This document shows, in pieces, positions 1-7,074 of a stretch of DNA of 10,226 nt (positions are counted from its first letter, which is position 1; each line of letters begins with the position of its first letter). The position numbers and the translations under genes were made by a program. The DNA is from an uncultured Saprospiraceae bacterium (GTDB taxonomy: Bacteria; Bacteroidota; Bacteroidia; Chitinophagales; Saprospiraceae). The stretch covers positions 1 through 10,226 of the forward strand of contig CALLAG010000388.1 of NCBI GenBank assembly GCA_938002705.1, written 5' to 3'. Under the pieces are notes generated by a model. It was given only the letters and a program-made list of their open reading frames with translations, did no database searches and was not told the origin of the DNA.

Positions 1-13
1 GTAAAATATCATA

Positions 14-733
14 GTGCATAAGATCCTCATCATCATACCTACTTACAATGAGATAGAAAATATATCTTCTATCATTAATGCTGTATTGGAAATATCGCCT
101 CAGTATCATATTCTTGTTGTGGATGATAATTCTCCTGATGGGACTGCGGATATCGTTAAGTCGATGAAGAAGGATTTTGGTCCCAGATTAGATATCATAG
201 AGCGTGAAGGTAAGTTGGGCTTAGGCACTGCCTACATAAAAGGCTTCCAGTATGCATTAGAACATGACTATGATTATGTCATGGAGATGGACGCAGACTT
301 CAGTCATAATCCTCAATCTATAGATGCCATATATAAAGCTTGCCAAGCTGATGGCGTTGGTATGGCTGTAGGTAGCAGATACGTCAAGGGTGGGGGATTT
401 GTCAATTGGAGTAAGTATAGACTCTTCTTATCATATGGTGCATCTATATATACACGACTTATAACAGGAATGACTGTAAGAGATGCGACAGCAGGATTCG
501 TGATGTATAAAAGAGAAGTCTTAGCAAAGATGGATCTCAGCAAAATTGAATTTATAGGCTATGCCTTCCAGATAGAAATGAAATACTATTGCCACTCCCT
601 CGGCTACAAGATTGCCGAAGTACCTATCACATTCGTAGATAGAGAACTAGGCACATCTAAGATGAACTCGTCTATTATAAAAGAAGCAGTGTGGGGTGTG
701 ATCAAGATGCGGTTCCGGGATTATAGTAGTTAG
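14..733 (+). CDS. Polyprenol-phosphate mannosyltransferase-like glycosyltransferase (GT2, Dpm1 type)
   Basis: This is a 239-residue GT-A glycosyltransferase of family 2. It is expected to move a sugar, usually mannose or glucose, from a nucleotide donor to polyprenyl phosphate at the inner face of the membrane. Visible motifs are the N-terminal IIIPTYNE (6-13), VVDDNSPDGT (35-44), the DAD metal/nucleotide motif (93-95), GSRYVKGGG (120-128) and the family-typical C-terminal VDRELGTSKM (208-217). No membrane segment follows the catalytic domain, so it is the short, soluble or peripheral form. The GTG start is chosen because an in-frame TAA lies at 2-4 with no ATG between. The donor and acceptor cannot be read from sequence. 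The last 25 codons are echoed downstream at 2521-2595. The gene is intact and full length for the family; its relation to the dcw genes is only proximity. Confidence 0.88.
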   Translation: MHKILIIIPTYNEIENISSIINAVLEISPQYHILVVDDNSPDGTADIVKSMKKDFGPRLDIIEREGKLGLGTAYIKGFQYALEHDYDYVMEMDADFSHNPQSIDAIYKACQADGVGMAVGSRYVKGGGFVNWSKYRLFLSYGASIYTRLITGMTVRDATAGFVMYKREVLAKMDLSKIEFIGYAFQIEMKYYCHSLGYKIAEVPITFVDRELGTSKMNSSIIKEAVWGVIKMRFRDYSS

Positions 734-872
734 TTTTTTTTAGGCTTCTTTCATTTAATATAATTCCATAGGACTTATCATGTTTACTCAAAAAATAAAT
801 ACACATATTTCGTATTTTAGGAGTTCTTAAATTTCTTTGTTAGCAGCAATCAGATTTCTAAAGCTACCTCTT

Positions 873-2498
873 ATGAAAAGTTTTGTCAGTTATCTAATAT
901 GTATTTCATTTTCATTTCATTCGAACGGTCAGGTTGCAGGATTTAATTATATCCCATTAGAGTTCGAAACCCTTGAGCCAGAGTGGATACATGATATCTA
1001 TGACAGCACGATCATAGGTCATGTGATAGATGAGAACCCCATCATTGAGTTTGACGGATATTCTCATGTAGTACGAAGTCAATATACTAATCCTCGGTAT
1101 ATAGTGAGAGATGATGCCGTATATTTAGTGTCAAGGTTTCAGTTTAATAATGATATAGGTGGAGCTATTGTAGAAAAAATAGACTTGGCAACAGGTCAGC
1201 CAGAATGGAAGACTGTCTTTGATCTTAGGACGCAAGATATAAGAGAGTATGCACTAAATATAGAGATAAAGGATAATCGCCTCGTATTATATTGCATTTA
1301 CCTTAATGAAGACAACGGGCACTTAGCAACAATGATCGGTAATGGATTAGGGTTTCTGAGTAGGAAAGAATATGATATTGATACTGGCTTATTAGTGCAG
1401 CAGACTACTCCTGATACAACAGCGAATGATATAGTCTTACTAAGAAGTCCTTTGTATGATTCAGAGCTTCATTTCTTGAGCGATACAAGCATTCAAGTCA
1501 TTAGACTCGGGCGAAAGTTTGAGTCAGGATCCTTTTTGGTTATTGATACCATGGATATGGATGGAGTAAGATTAACACCCACATATACATTATCACATGA
1601 GTTGTATTTGGATTGGGAGGATGTCTATGGTATTAGGGCTAATTTGTTTGAGAAAGACACCTTCACTGGTGAGATATATAGTATTGAATATTTTAAACCA
1701 AACTCTCAAGGACCTGAGGCGAGGACAAGTCAGCTGCTGAGATATAGCAAATATCATGGCAGGGAGATTGTCCCTTTTGAATATAGCAATTATGATAATG
1801 TAGTAGCAATAAATATAAGGCAGGTCACAGAGACACATCTTATCATGGATGTCCATAAGGAAGACAACATGGGGTCAGATTTTCTATTTGTAGATAAGGT
1901 GACTGGATCGATAGATAGAACGATATCTTATGCTAAGCAATTGGCAGATGGTTTTGATCTCTTCCTATACGAAGATGAAGTCATGGTTATGAACTTCAGT
2001 AAAATTGGCACCTATTATTATATGGACATCTATAAGAGTGTAGGATCGGAGATGCAATTGCTTAAGAGCTTTAAGTTAGGTTTTCCTGATTATATAATTA
2101 GAGGTAGTTCATTGCATATGTTGGATGATGGAGATTTTTTAGTAGAGTTTCAGTATCAGGGGCGTCAGAATGGTCTTCCAAGAGGAGCTTTCTCAGGTAT
2201 AATGCGTATTACATCTGAACAGTTAGGATTAACGACTTCCACAAAAGAGGTCACTGATATAACTGTCTCTCCATTTAGGATCTATCCTAACCCCGCATCA
2301 GATGAATTGTATATAAATTCTAATGAAATAGAACCCTACAGTGTCATCATATATGATGTGATGGGGAGAAAGCAGATGTCAAGCAATGATCATACTGGTA
2401 CAAGCAAAATTAATATCGAAGATCTCCCTCTGGGACAATACTATGTGCAACTGATCTCAAAGAATGATTCTTACACTACGAAGCTTATTAAAAATTAG
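873..2498 (+). CDS. Secreted protein with T9SS type A C-terminal sorting domain, function unknown
   Basis: A protein of 541 residues when started at the ATG at 873. An in-frame TTG at 837 would add 12 residues, but the ATG puts a short basic start directly before the hydrophobic signal peptide (about 1-20, ending SNGQ), so it is preferred. The C-terminal 70 or so residues form a Por secretion (type A) sorting domain: IYPNP at 470-474, then a VIIYDVMGRK strand, LPLGQYYVQL and a final TTKLIKN. Such proteins cross the outer membrane through the type IX system and are often anchored or released after cleavage of this domain. The middle has repeated phrases of the kind seen in beta-propellers, such as KIDLATGQPEW, YDIDTGLL and FVDKVTGS, so a propeller fold is a reasonable guess. 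No catalytic motif is evident. The gene lies between the transferase gene and a relic of that gene's 3' end. Confidence 0.8.
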   Translation: MKSFVSYLICISFSFHSNGQVAGFNYIPLEFETLEPEWIHDIYDSTIIGHVIDENPIIEFDGYSHVVRSQYTNPRYIVRDDAVYLVSRFQFNNDIGGAIVEKIDLATGQPEWKTVFDLRTQDIREYALNIEIKDNRLVLYCIYLNEDNGHLATMIGNGLGFLSRKEYDIDTGLLVQQTTPDTTANDIVLLRSPLYDSELHFLSDTSIQVIRLGRKFESGSFLVIDTMDMDGVRLTPTYTLSHELYLDWEDVYGIRANLFEKDTFTGEIYSIEYFKPNSQGPEARTSQLLRYSKYHGREIVPFEYSNYDNVVAINIRQVTETHLIMDVHKEDNMGSDFLFVDKVTGSIDRTISYAKQLADGFDLFLYEDEVMVMNFSKIGTYYYMDIYKSVGSEMQLLKSFKLGFPDYIIRGSSLHMLDDGDFLVEFQYQGRQNGLPRGAFSGIMRITSEQLGLTTSTKEVTDITVSPFRIYPNPASDELYINSNEIEPYSVIIYDVMGRKQMSSNDHTGTSKINIEDLPLGQYYVQLISKNDSYTTKLIKN

Positions 2499-2500
2499 TG

Positions 2501-2525
2501 ATCTAAGTTAGCTCACCACTTAGAT
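2501..2525 (+). terminator. Hairpin just after the T9SS-protein stop codon
   Basis: ATCTAAGT (2501-2508) and ACTTAGAT (2518-2525) form a perfect 8-bp stem with a 9-base loop, starting three bases after the TAG stop. The downstream sequence is only mildly T-rich (GAATTCTTCTCT), so this is a weak intrinsic terminator or an RNA 3'-end stabiliser. Its right arm overlaps the start of the glycosyltransferase relic. Confidence 0.35.
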
Positions 2526-2595
2526 GAATTCTTCTCTAATCATATATGCAGTATGGGGTGTGATCAAGATGCGGTTTAGGGATTGTAGTAGTTAA
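2521..2595 (+). pseudogene. Relic copy of the 3' end of the upstream glycosyltransferase gene
   Basis: These 75 bases align without gaps to 659-733, the last 24 codons plus stop of the Dpm1-type glycosyltransferase; I count 61 of 75 identical. Read in the same phase it begins with a stop codon and then gives MNSSLIIYAVWGVIKMRFRDCSS followed by TAA, against KMNSSIIKEAVWGVIKMRFRDYSS in the intact gene. A run of 22 identical bases covers WGVIKMR and the two bases after it. Weaker similarity with a one-base gap seems to continue left to about 2508, which would put it out of frame. No further catalytic part of the enzyme is present, so this is either the remains of a second paralogue or a duplicated gene end. 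It flanks the T9SS gene as a direct repeat. Confidence 0.8.
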
Positions 2596-2607
2596 TGGTT
2601 CATAAGC

Positions 2608-2636
2608 AGAGTGCCACCCAGACAGATGGACACTCT
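2608..2636. terminator. Hairpin between convergent genes
   Basis: AGAGTGCCA (2608-2616) pairs with TGG-A-CACTCT (2627-2636), a 9-bp stem with one bulged A and a 10-base loop. It lies between the plus-strand T9SS gene and the minus-strand lipoprotein gene, the usual place for a shared transcription end. No T-run follows on either strand, so termination is only inferred. A second, weaker stem, CATAATTG with CAATT-C-ATG, lies at 2656-2682. Confidence 0.3.
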
Positions 2637-2718
2637 AATTGCATATGCCTTTGCTCATAATTGCTCCATAATACAATTCATGTATTGATATTTTAGCTTC
2701 AGAACTAAAGTGCTGGCC

Positions 2719-2931
2719 CTATTCCGATACATCACTTATCTTAATATATGTAATCGTTACTTCCTCTTCTTCTACTTTTAGGTCTAAGCAAATCTCGTTT
2801 TCGCCGTTTTCTAAATTAGCTGGTTCTGCTGCTCCATAATCACATCCATATCCAGCTGAGCTGCACGATGCTAATGATAAAGAGATAAGAACGATGGCTG
2901 CAGTTGCAATTTTGATAGGTGTGACTTTCAT
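2719..2931 (-). CDS. Small putative lipoprotein, function unknown
   Basis: A 70-residue protein read from an ATG at 2931 on the minus strand. It has a lipoprotein signal peptide: basic K2 and K7, a hydrophobic stretch at 8-21, and the lipobox LASC with the lipidated cysteine at 23. The predicted mature part is only 48 residues, with a second cysteine (30) and an acidic tail containing EVEEEE-like charge (LKVEEEEVTITYIKI). No family is recognised. It faces the opposite way from everything else in the window, with hairpins downstream and a long AT-rich region upstream, so it is probably its own transcription unit. The coherent signal peptide and lipobox make it more than a chance frame, although the size leaves some doubt. 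Confidence 0.6.
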   Translation of the reverse strand: MKVTPIKIATAAIVLISLSLASCSSAGYGCDYGAAEPANLENGENEICLDLKVEEEEVTITYIKISDVSE

Positions 2932-3242
2932 GGTACTATTTTATTGGTTAGAAATTACAAGTATTAACTACTCTCAATAGCTGATTAGTATTCCAAACAG
3001 CTGTATAGATCAATATTTTCGATATATATCTACTCGTAATTAGAACATATTACATATTTATATAATATATTTATACTTGATCTACTGATATATAAGTACT
3101 ATAGTAGGATCAGAGAAGGTGTTTGACTATATATATCACTGATAATAAGGCTACTATATAAGTACATTATGATATATGTATAAGTAGTACACTTACAGTA
3201 TTTTACGTATTTGAAAATATTATCATTTATTTGTGAAATAAA
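2932..3242. other. Gene-free AT-rich region with short repeats upstream of mraZ
   Basis: About 310 bases with no credible coding frame; the only open frames are low-complexity AT sequence. Two imperfect copies of a CTACT-ATATAAGTAC unit occur at 3082-3099 and 3151-3165. The first sits inside a potential hairpin, TGATCTACT (3078-3086) with AGTA-G-GATCA (3103-3112). The region separates the divergently transcribed lipoprotein gene and mraZ, so it presumably holds the lipoprotein promoter and the upstream sequence of the dcw promoter. I could not place a convincing promoter for the lipoprotein. Confidence 0.5.
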
Positions 3243-3267
3243 ATGGGTTAAAGTGGGAAAAAGTGGA
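3243..3267 (+). promoter_or_regulatory. Probable MraZ operator (three TGG(G/A) direct repeats, 10-bp period)
   Basis: ATGGG (3243-3247), GTGGG (3253-3257) and GTGGA (3263-3267) are direct repeats separated by exactly five A/T-rich bases each. This is the arrangement known for MraZ binding in E. coli, where TGGGN repeats separated by 5 bp precede mraZ. They lie 45 to 69 bases before the mraZ ATG and immediately upstream of the candidate -7 element, so bound MraZ would cover the -33 region and repress its own operon. The site is inferred by pattern and position. Confidence 0.75.
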
Positions 3268-3276
3268 GAAGTGATG

Positions 3277-3284
3277 TACATTTG
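3277..3284 (+). promoter_or_regulatory. Candidate -7 promoter element of the dcw operon
   Basis: TACATTTG matches the Bacteroidota -7 consensus TAnnTTTG at all fixed positions. Transcription would start near 3290, leaving a leader of about 20 bases before the mraZ ATG at 3312. No clear TTTG -33 element is seen at the usual distance; GTGGG repeats occupy that place. This placement also argues against the in-frame TTG at 3282, which is part of the element itself. Confidence 0.5.
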
Positions 3285-3311
3285 ATCTATCGACCGATAA
3301 ATAAGAAAGAT

Positions 3312-3779
3312 ATGTTCCAGTTGACTGGCGAATATGAATGCAAGATTGATGCGAAAGGTCGCATCAAGTTACCTGCTAATCTAATGCGCCAAATCAGTTC
3401 AGAGGGTACATATGATTTTACGGTTAATCGGGGTTTTGAGAATCATTTGATGCTCTATCCTCGTGATGTTTGGGAAAAAAAGACGAAGGAATTAAATCAA
3501 CTCAACATCTACATTAAAAAGAATAGGGAAGCTGTAAGGTATTTCTATAGAGGTGCAACAAAACTCACAACAGATGCATCGGATAGAATTTTAGTACCCA
3601 AAAGTCTCATCGAGTACGCAGGTATTAGTAAGGAGATTGTGCTTTTCGCTTATCAAGAACAAGTTGAAATCTGGTCAAAAGAAGCATACGAAAATATGAT
3701 TGGGCAAGAGCCTGATAATTTTTCAAGTTTAGCTGAGGAAGTTTTCGGAGGAGGTACACATGGTTCAGATCATGAGTGA
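3312..3779 (+). CDS. mraZ: Transcriptional regulator MraZ
   Basis: MraZ, 155 residues from the ATG at 3312, close to the family's usual 140-155. It has two SpoVT-AbrB-type DNA-binding halves, each with the DxxxR signature: DAKGR at 13-17 (within YECKIDAKGRIKLPA) and DASDR at 88-92 (within TTDASDRILVP). MraZ forms ring-shaped oligomers and represses the dcw operon in E. coli. A longer reading from TTG at 3282 would add ten residues (MIYRPINKKD) not typical of the family, whose members begin close to the GEYE segment; a promoter-like element overlaps that TTG, so I reject it. The stop codon overlaps the next gene, and a GGAGGAGG run near the 3' end may serve as that gene's ribosome binding site. 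It is the first gene of the cluster. Confidence 0.93.
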   Translation: MFQLTGEYECKIDAKGRIKLPANLMRQISSEGTYDFTVNRGFENHLMLYPRDVWEKKTKELNQLNIYIKKNREAVRYFYRGATKLTTDASDRILVPKSLIEYAGISKEIVLFAYQEQVEIWSKEAYENMIGQEPDNFSSLAEEVFGGGTHGSDHE

Positions 3780-4671
3780 GTATCATAATCCAGTATTACT
3801 GAAGGAGACCATAGATGCACTTGTTACACAACATGACGGTATATATATAGATGTCACCTACGGAGGTGGGGGGCACTCGAGAGAAATACTTAAAAATTTA
3901 GGTGCCAATGGGCATCTGATAGTCTTTGATCAGGATGGCGAAGCTGAAGGAAATGTAATAGAAGATAGCAGAATGACTTTCGTAAAGTCAAATTTTAGAT
4001 ATCTCTATAAATTCTGGAAGTGGCTTGACATGGGTAAGGTAGACGGTGTATTTGCAGACTTAGGCGTATCATCACATCAGTTTGATGCGGACTATAGGGG
4101 TTTTTCATATCGATTTGAAGCAGAATTAGACATGCGGATGAACGAGAATATGAGCCTTTCGGCAAAGGATATATTGGCTACGTACACAGTGGAGCAGTTG
4201 CAGAATGTCTTTTCTCGATATGGAGAGATAAGAAATTCTAAAACACTTGCCAAAGAGATCGTGGACGGTAGAAATAAGGGTTCATACATTATTTCGACTA
4301 AGGATTTGAATTTGATTCTTGATAGACTCAGAATAGGGAACTACAACAAATATTTTGCTCAAGTTTATCAAGCATTAAGGATGGAAGTGAATGATGAGAT
4401 GCCAGCATTAAGAGAAATGCTGGAATCCAGTCTGCGCATATTGAAACCTGCAGGCAGATTGGTAGTCATCAGTTATCATTCATTAGAAGACCGTATGGTC
4501 AAGAGGTTTGTCAAATCAGGCAATGCAGATGGAACTGTAGAGCGTGATGCATTCGGGCAATCTCTTGCACAAATGAAGGTGGGTTCTAAGATTATAGTAC
4601 CTACTGAAGAAGAACAGCGGATCAATGCACGATCGAGAAGTGCAAAGATGCGTATTGGAATTAAGATATGA
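3760..4671 (+). CDS. rsmH: 16S rRNA (cytosine(1402)-N(4))-methyltransferase RsmH
   Basis: RsmH (formerly MraW) transfers a methyl group from S-adenosylmethionine to N4 of C1402 in the decoding centre of 16S rRNA. The 303 residues cover the full family length. Seen in order are YHNPVLL (8-14), the SAM-binding DVTYGGGGHS (31-40), ADLGVSS (99-105), RGFSYRFEAELDMRM (113-127), QALRMEVNDEM (204-214), VISYHSLEDRMVKRF (236-250) and a C-terminal RSRSAKMRIG (291-300). Two starts are possible. The ATG at 3760 follows GGAGGAGG (3747-3754) with a five-base spacer and overlaps mraZ by 20 bases. The ATG at 3772 gives the more usual N-terminus, MSEYHNPVLL, and overlaps by 8. The overlap suggests translational coupling with mraZ. 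Confidence 0.95.
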   Translation: MVQIMSEYHNPVLLKETIDALVTQHDGIYIDVTYGGGGHSREILKNLGANGHLIVFDQDGEAEGNVIEDSRMTFVKSNFRYLYKFWKWLDMGKVDGVFADLGVSSHQFDADYRGFSYRFEAELDMRMNENMSLSAKDILATYTVEQLQNVFSRYGEIRNSKTLAKEIVDGRNKGSYIISTKDLNLILDRLRIGNYNKYFAQVYQALRMEVNDEMPALREMLESSLRILKPAGRLVVISYHSLEDRMVKRFVKSGNADGTVERDAFGQSLAQMKVGSKIIVPTEEEQRINARSRSAKMRIGIKI

Positions 4672-4684
4672 CTAAGCAAAGGTA

Positions 4685-4951
4685 ATGAGAAACGCTTCGA
4701 AACATATTGGATTTATTTTTCTGCTCACACTATTAGCGATCATATACATCGCTAACACTCACCGTGCTGAGCGTAAGCTAAGGAAGATAAATGCACTTCA
4801 GAAAAGTGTCGATGATGCAAAGTCTCGCTACCAGAAGGTGATGAGTGATAATACGTACAATAGTACGGAATCACAATTGGCAAAGGAGTTAGCAGTGGAA
4901 GGGTTGAAGATTAATTCTCAGTCCCCATTTGTTATCAATTCTTCACAATAG
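4685..4951 (+). CDS. ftsL: FtsL-like cell division protein
   Basis: An 88-residue single-pass membrane protein between rsmH and ftsI, the standard place of ftsL. It has a short basic cytoplasmic N-terminus, one membrane segment (about 8-24), then a charged, probably coiled-coil periplasmic part (about 27-55), and a C-terminal SQLAKELAVEGLKI stretch followed by PFVI, as I recall for Bacteroidota FtsL-like proteins. FtsL joins FtsB and FtsQ in the divisome and helps activate the FtsWI synthase. Sequence conservation in this family is low, so the assignment rests on topology, size and gene order together. It starts 13 bases after rsmH with AAAGG very close before the ATG. Confidence 0.78.
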   Translation: MRNASKHIGFIFLLTLLAIIYIANTHRAERKLRKINALQKSVDDAKSRYQKVMSDNTYNSTESQLAKELAVEGLKINSQSPFVINSSQ

Positions 4952-4967
4952 TGTTGAGTTAAGAATT

Positions 4968-7067
4968 ATGGATAGAAAAGCAGAACTATTATTACGTGTC
5001 TATTTCGTTTTTTTCGGATTCGTATTATTCGCTGCTATTATATATGGTCAGGTGATAAAGATCGCCGTGGTCGAGGGTGAGAAGTGGAAGAGTCAAGGTG
5101 GAAAGAATATCAAGTGGATAGAGATAGAGGGAGAGAGGGGCAACATTTATAGTTGTGATGGAGATTTGTTATCCACGTCTATACCTCAGTTTGACATATA
5201 TGTAGATCTTAATACACCTACTGATAAGGTTTTTGATACTAATATTAAGATGCTTTCTCAGAGCTTAAGTCGTCACTTTGGTAAGTCTGCATCTCAGTGG
5301 AGTTCAGAACTTATTAATAAGAGGCATCAGGGTAAGACAGTGAGAAATTCTGGAGCTGGATATTATTCTCTGCTTAAGAATGTCTCTAAGGAAGAGCTTG
5401 ATTTACTACAGAGCTTTCCTATGTTTAATCTGGGTCGCTATAAGGGTGGCCTTCAGTATGATAGACGTAGTACGAGAGAGAAGCCATTTAAAGGTTTAGG
5501 CTCAAGGACTATAGGTCTGGATAGAAAGAATGCAAGCATGGTGGGTCTCGAAAGGACTTATGATAAGCTGCTTAAGGGAGATGTGGAGAAGCGATTGATG
5601 AGGCGATTTCCTGGAGATGTATGGTTGCCATTATTTGACCCAGAAGAGATAAGTCGCCAGGTCGGAGCTGATATAGTAACGACTTTAGATATGCGATACC
5701 AGGATATCATGCATCGAGAATTAGAGACAACACTTATCAAAGAATCAGCTGAGGCTGGTACGGCGATATTGATGGAGGTAAAGACAGGTGCTATCAAAGC
5801 GATAGTCAACTTAGGTAGAAATGCTCAGGGTGATTATTCTGAGGATTGGAATTATGCAATAGCATCTTCTACAGAACCCGGTTCTACTTTTAAGTTGATG
5901 TCATCACTGGTATTATTAGAAGATAAGAAAGTGGATCTGGATACAGAAGTTTTCTTGAACGGAGGACGGATGAAGTTCTATAATAAGACAATGTATGATT
6001 CAGATATGCATGGTATTAAGAACGCAACCTTCAAAGAAGTTTTTGAGATGTCCTCTAATGTAGGAATGGCAAGTATGGCATTCAAGAATTACGGTAAGAA
6101 AGTAGACTATAAGAAATTCTACAATGGATTAGATAGATTAGGCATTACTCAGAAGACTGGTATTGAGATATTTGGAGAGCCAGAACCATTTATAAAAAAT
6201 CCTTCATTGGCAGAAAGTGCATGGTCAGGATTGACGGTTCCATGGATGGCTCATGGGTATGAATTGAAGATGACACCGCTACAGATTCTGAATGTGTATA
6301 ACGCTGTAGCAAATGACGGTGTGATGTTAAAGCCACATCTAACTAAAGAGATTAAAAGAGAGGGTAAGACGATAACAAAAGTTAGTCCTCAGATAATAAA
6401 TAAAAGGATAGCAAGTCCTGAGACTATTAAGAAGGCTCAAGAAATGCTGACAAGTGTAGCCGAAAGAGGCACAGCACGAAAATTGAAAATAGATAATATA
6501 AGTTTCGCTGGTAAGACAGGGACAACAGTAATTAACTACTGGAAAAACCTCGATAAGAAAGAGTACAATGCATCATTTGCGGGGTACTTTCCTGCTGAGA
6601 ATCCGGAGTACAGTATGATTGTCGTAGTCTATGAACCTAAAGGACAATTTTACGGAGCAGCAGTAGCTGGTCAAGTATTCGCGAGGGTTGTAGAGCGTCT
6701 ATCGGGTATGAGTTTGAGTGTGATGAGTTCTACAAAAGTTGATCAAGATATCGCAGTAGAAAGTCACTCGGGTTATAATACGGACTTTAAGAAAATTCTG
6801 GATTATATAGGATTAGATTATAATGAGAGTTCTTCTTCTAAGTGGATAGAGATGGATGAGAAAGATGATGAGGTGATCATCGCTCAAAAGAAAATTACCA
6901 AGCGTAAAGTGCCAGATCTGAGAGGAATGGGCTTAAGAGACGCTACTTATGTTATAGAGAGTCTCGGCATGATAGCAGAAGCAGAAGGGGTAGGGCAAGT
7001 GTATAAGCAATCAGTGACTCCCGGTACTTCGATACAAGATCAGAAGATTAAGATTTATTTGAATTAG
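4968..7067 (+). CDS. ftsI: Penicillin-binding protein FtsI (division transpeptidase) with one PASTA domain
   Basis: A class B penicillin-binding protein of 699 residues that cross-links septal peptidoglycan in the periplasm as partner of FtsW. It has an N-terminal membrane anchor (about 9-28) and a dimerisation/pedestal domain with the ERGNIYS motif near residue 55. The transpeptidase motifs are STFK (306-309, nucleophile S306), SSN (362-364) and KTGTT (516-520). A single C-terminal PASTA domain (about 648-699, beginning VPDLRGMGLRDA) completes it. The ATG at 4968 is chosen; an in-frame TTG at 4929 would overlap ftsL by 23 bases and put 13 extra residues before the typical MDRKAELLLR anchor. 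From the ATG, the gap to ftsL is 16 bases. All catalytic motifs are present, so it should be active. Confidence 0.94.
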   Translation: MDRKAELLLRVYFVFFGFVLFAAIIYGQVIKIAVVEGEKWKSQGGKNIKWIEIEGERGNIYSCDGDLLSTSIPQFDIYVDLNTPTDKVFDTNIKMLSQSLSRHFGKSASQWSSELINKRHQGKTVRNSGAGYYSLLKNVSKEELDLLQSFPMFNLGRYKGGLQYDRRSTREKPFKGLGSRTIGLDRKNASMVGLERTYDKLLKGDVEKRLMRRFPGDVWLPLFDPEEISRQVGADIVTTLDMRYQDIMHRELETTLIKESAEAGTAILMEVKTGAIKAIVNLGRNAQGDYSEDWNYAIASSTEPGSTFKLMSSLVLLEDKKVDLDTEVFLNGGRMKFYNKTMYDSDMHGIKNATFKEVFEMSSNVGMASMAFKNYGKKVDYKKFYNGLDRLGITQKTGIEIFGEPEPFIKNPSLAESAWSGLTVPWMAHGYELKMTPLQILNVYNAVANDGVMLKPHLTKEIKREGKTITKVSPQIINKRIASPETIKKAQEMLTSVAERGTARKLKIDNISFAGKTGTTVINYWKNLDKKEYNASFAGYFPAENPEYSMIVVVYEPKGQFYGAAVAGQVFARVVERLSGMSLSVMSSTKVDQDIAVESHSGYNTDFKKILDYIGLDYNESSSSKWIEMDEKDDEVIIAQKKITKRKVPDLRGMGLRDATYVIESLGMIAEAEGVGQVYKQSVTPGTSIQDQKIKIYLN

Positions 7068-7074
7068 ATAGTAG

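Noticed and set aside
734..741. T8 run after the glycosyltransferase stop as an intrinsic terminator
   Set aside because: No convincing GC-containing hairpin immediately precedes the T-run.
832..839. Promoter -7 element (TTTCTTTG) before the T9SS gene
   Set aside because: It has TTTG but lacks the TA of TAnnTTTG, and no -33 partner is visible; too weak to annotate.
837..872. TTG-initiated extension of the T9SS protein
   Set aside because: The extra 12 residues push the signal peptide away from the N-terminus. The ATG at 873 gives a normal signal peptide. An AGGAG at 819-823 lies 13 bases before the TTG, longer than usual, so some doubt remains.
2932..3242. CRISPR array or insertion sequence in the AT-rich region
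   Set aside because: There are only two short imperfect repeats, no regular repeat-spacer pattern, no terminal inverted repeats and no transposase.
3099..3281. Minus-strand 60-residue frame in the AT-rich region before mraZ
   Set aside because: Its composition is low-complexity Tyr/Ile/Ser/Thr from AT-rich DNA, it covers the probable operator and promoter, and it has no recognisable features.
3282..3311. TTG-initiated extension of MraZ
   Set aside because: The TTG is part of the TACATTTG promoter element, and the added residues are not typical of MraZ.
4929..4967. TTG-initiated extension of FtsI
   Set aside because: It would overlap ftsL by 23 bases and place 13 residues before the usual charged start of the membrane anchor; the ATG at 4968 fits better.
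5558..5809. Antisense open frame inside ftsI, and similar antisense frames inside the glycosyltransferase, T9SS, rsmH and murE genes
   Set aside because: All lie within well-supported genes on the opposite strand and show no domain, signal peptide or start-site support.
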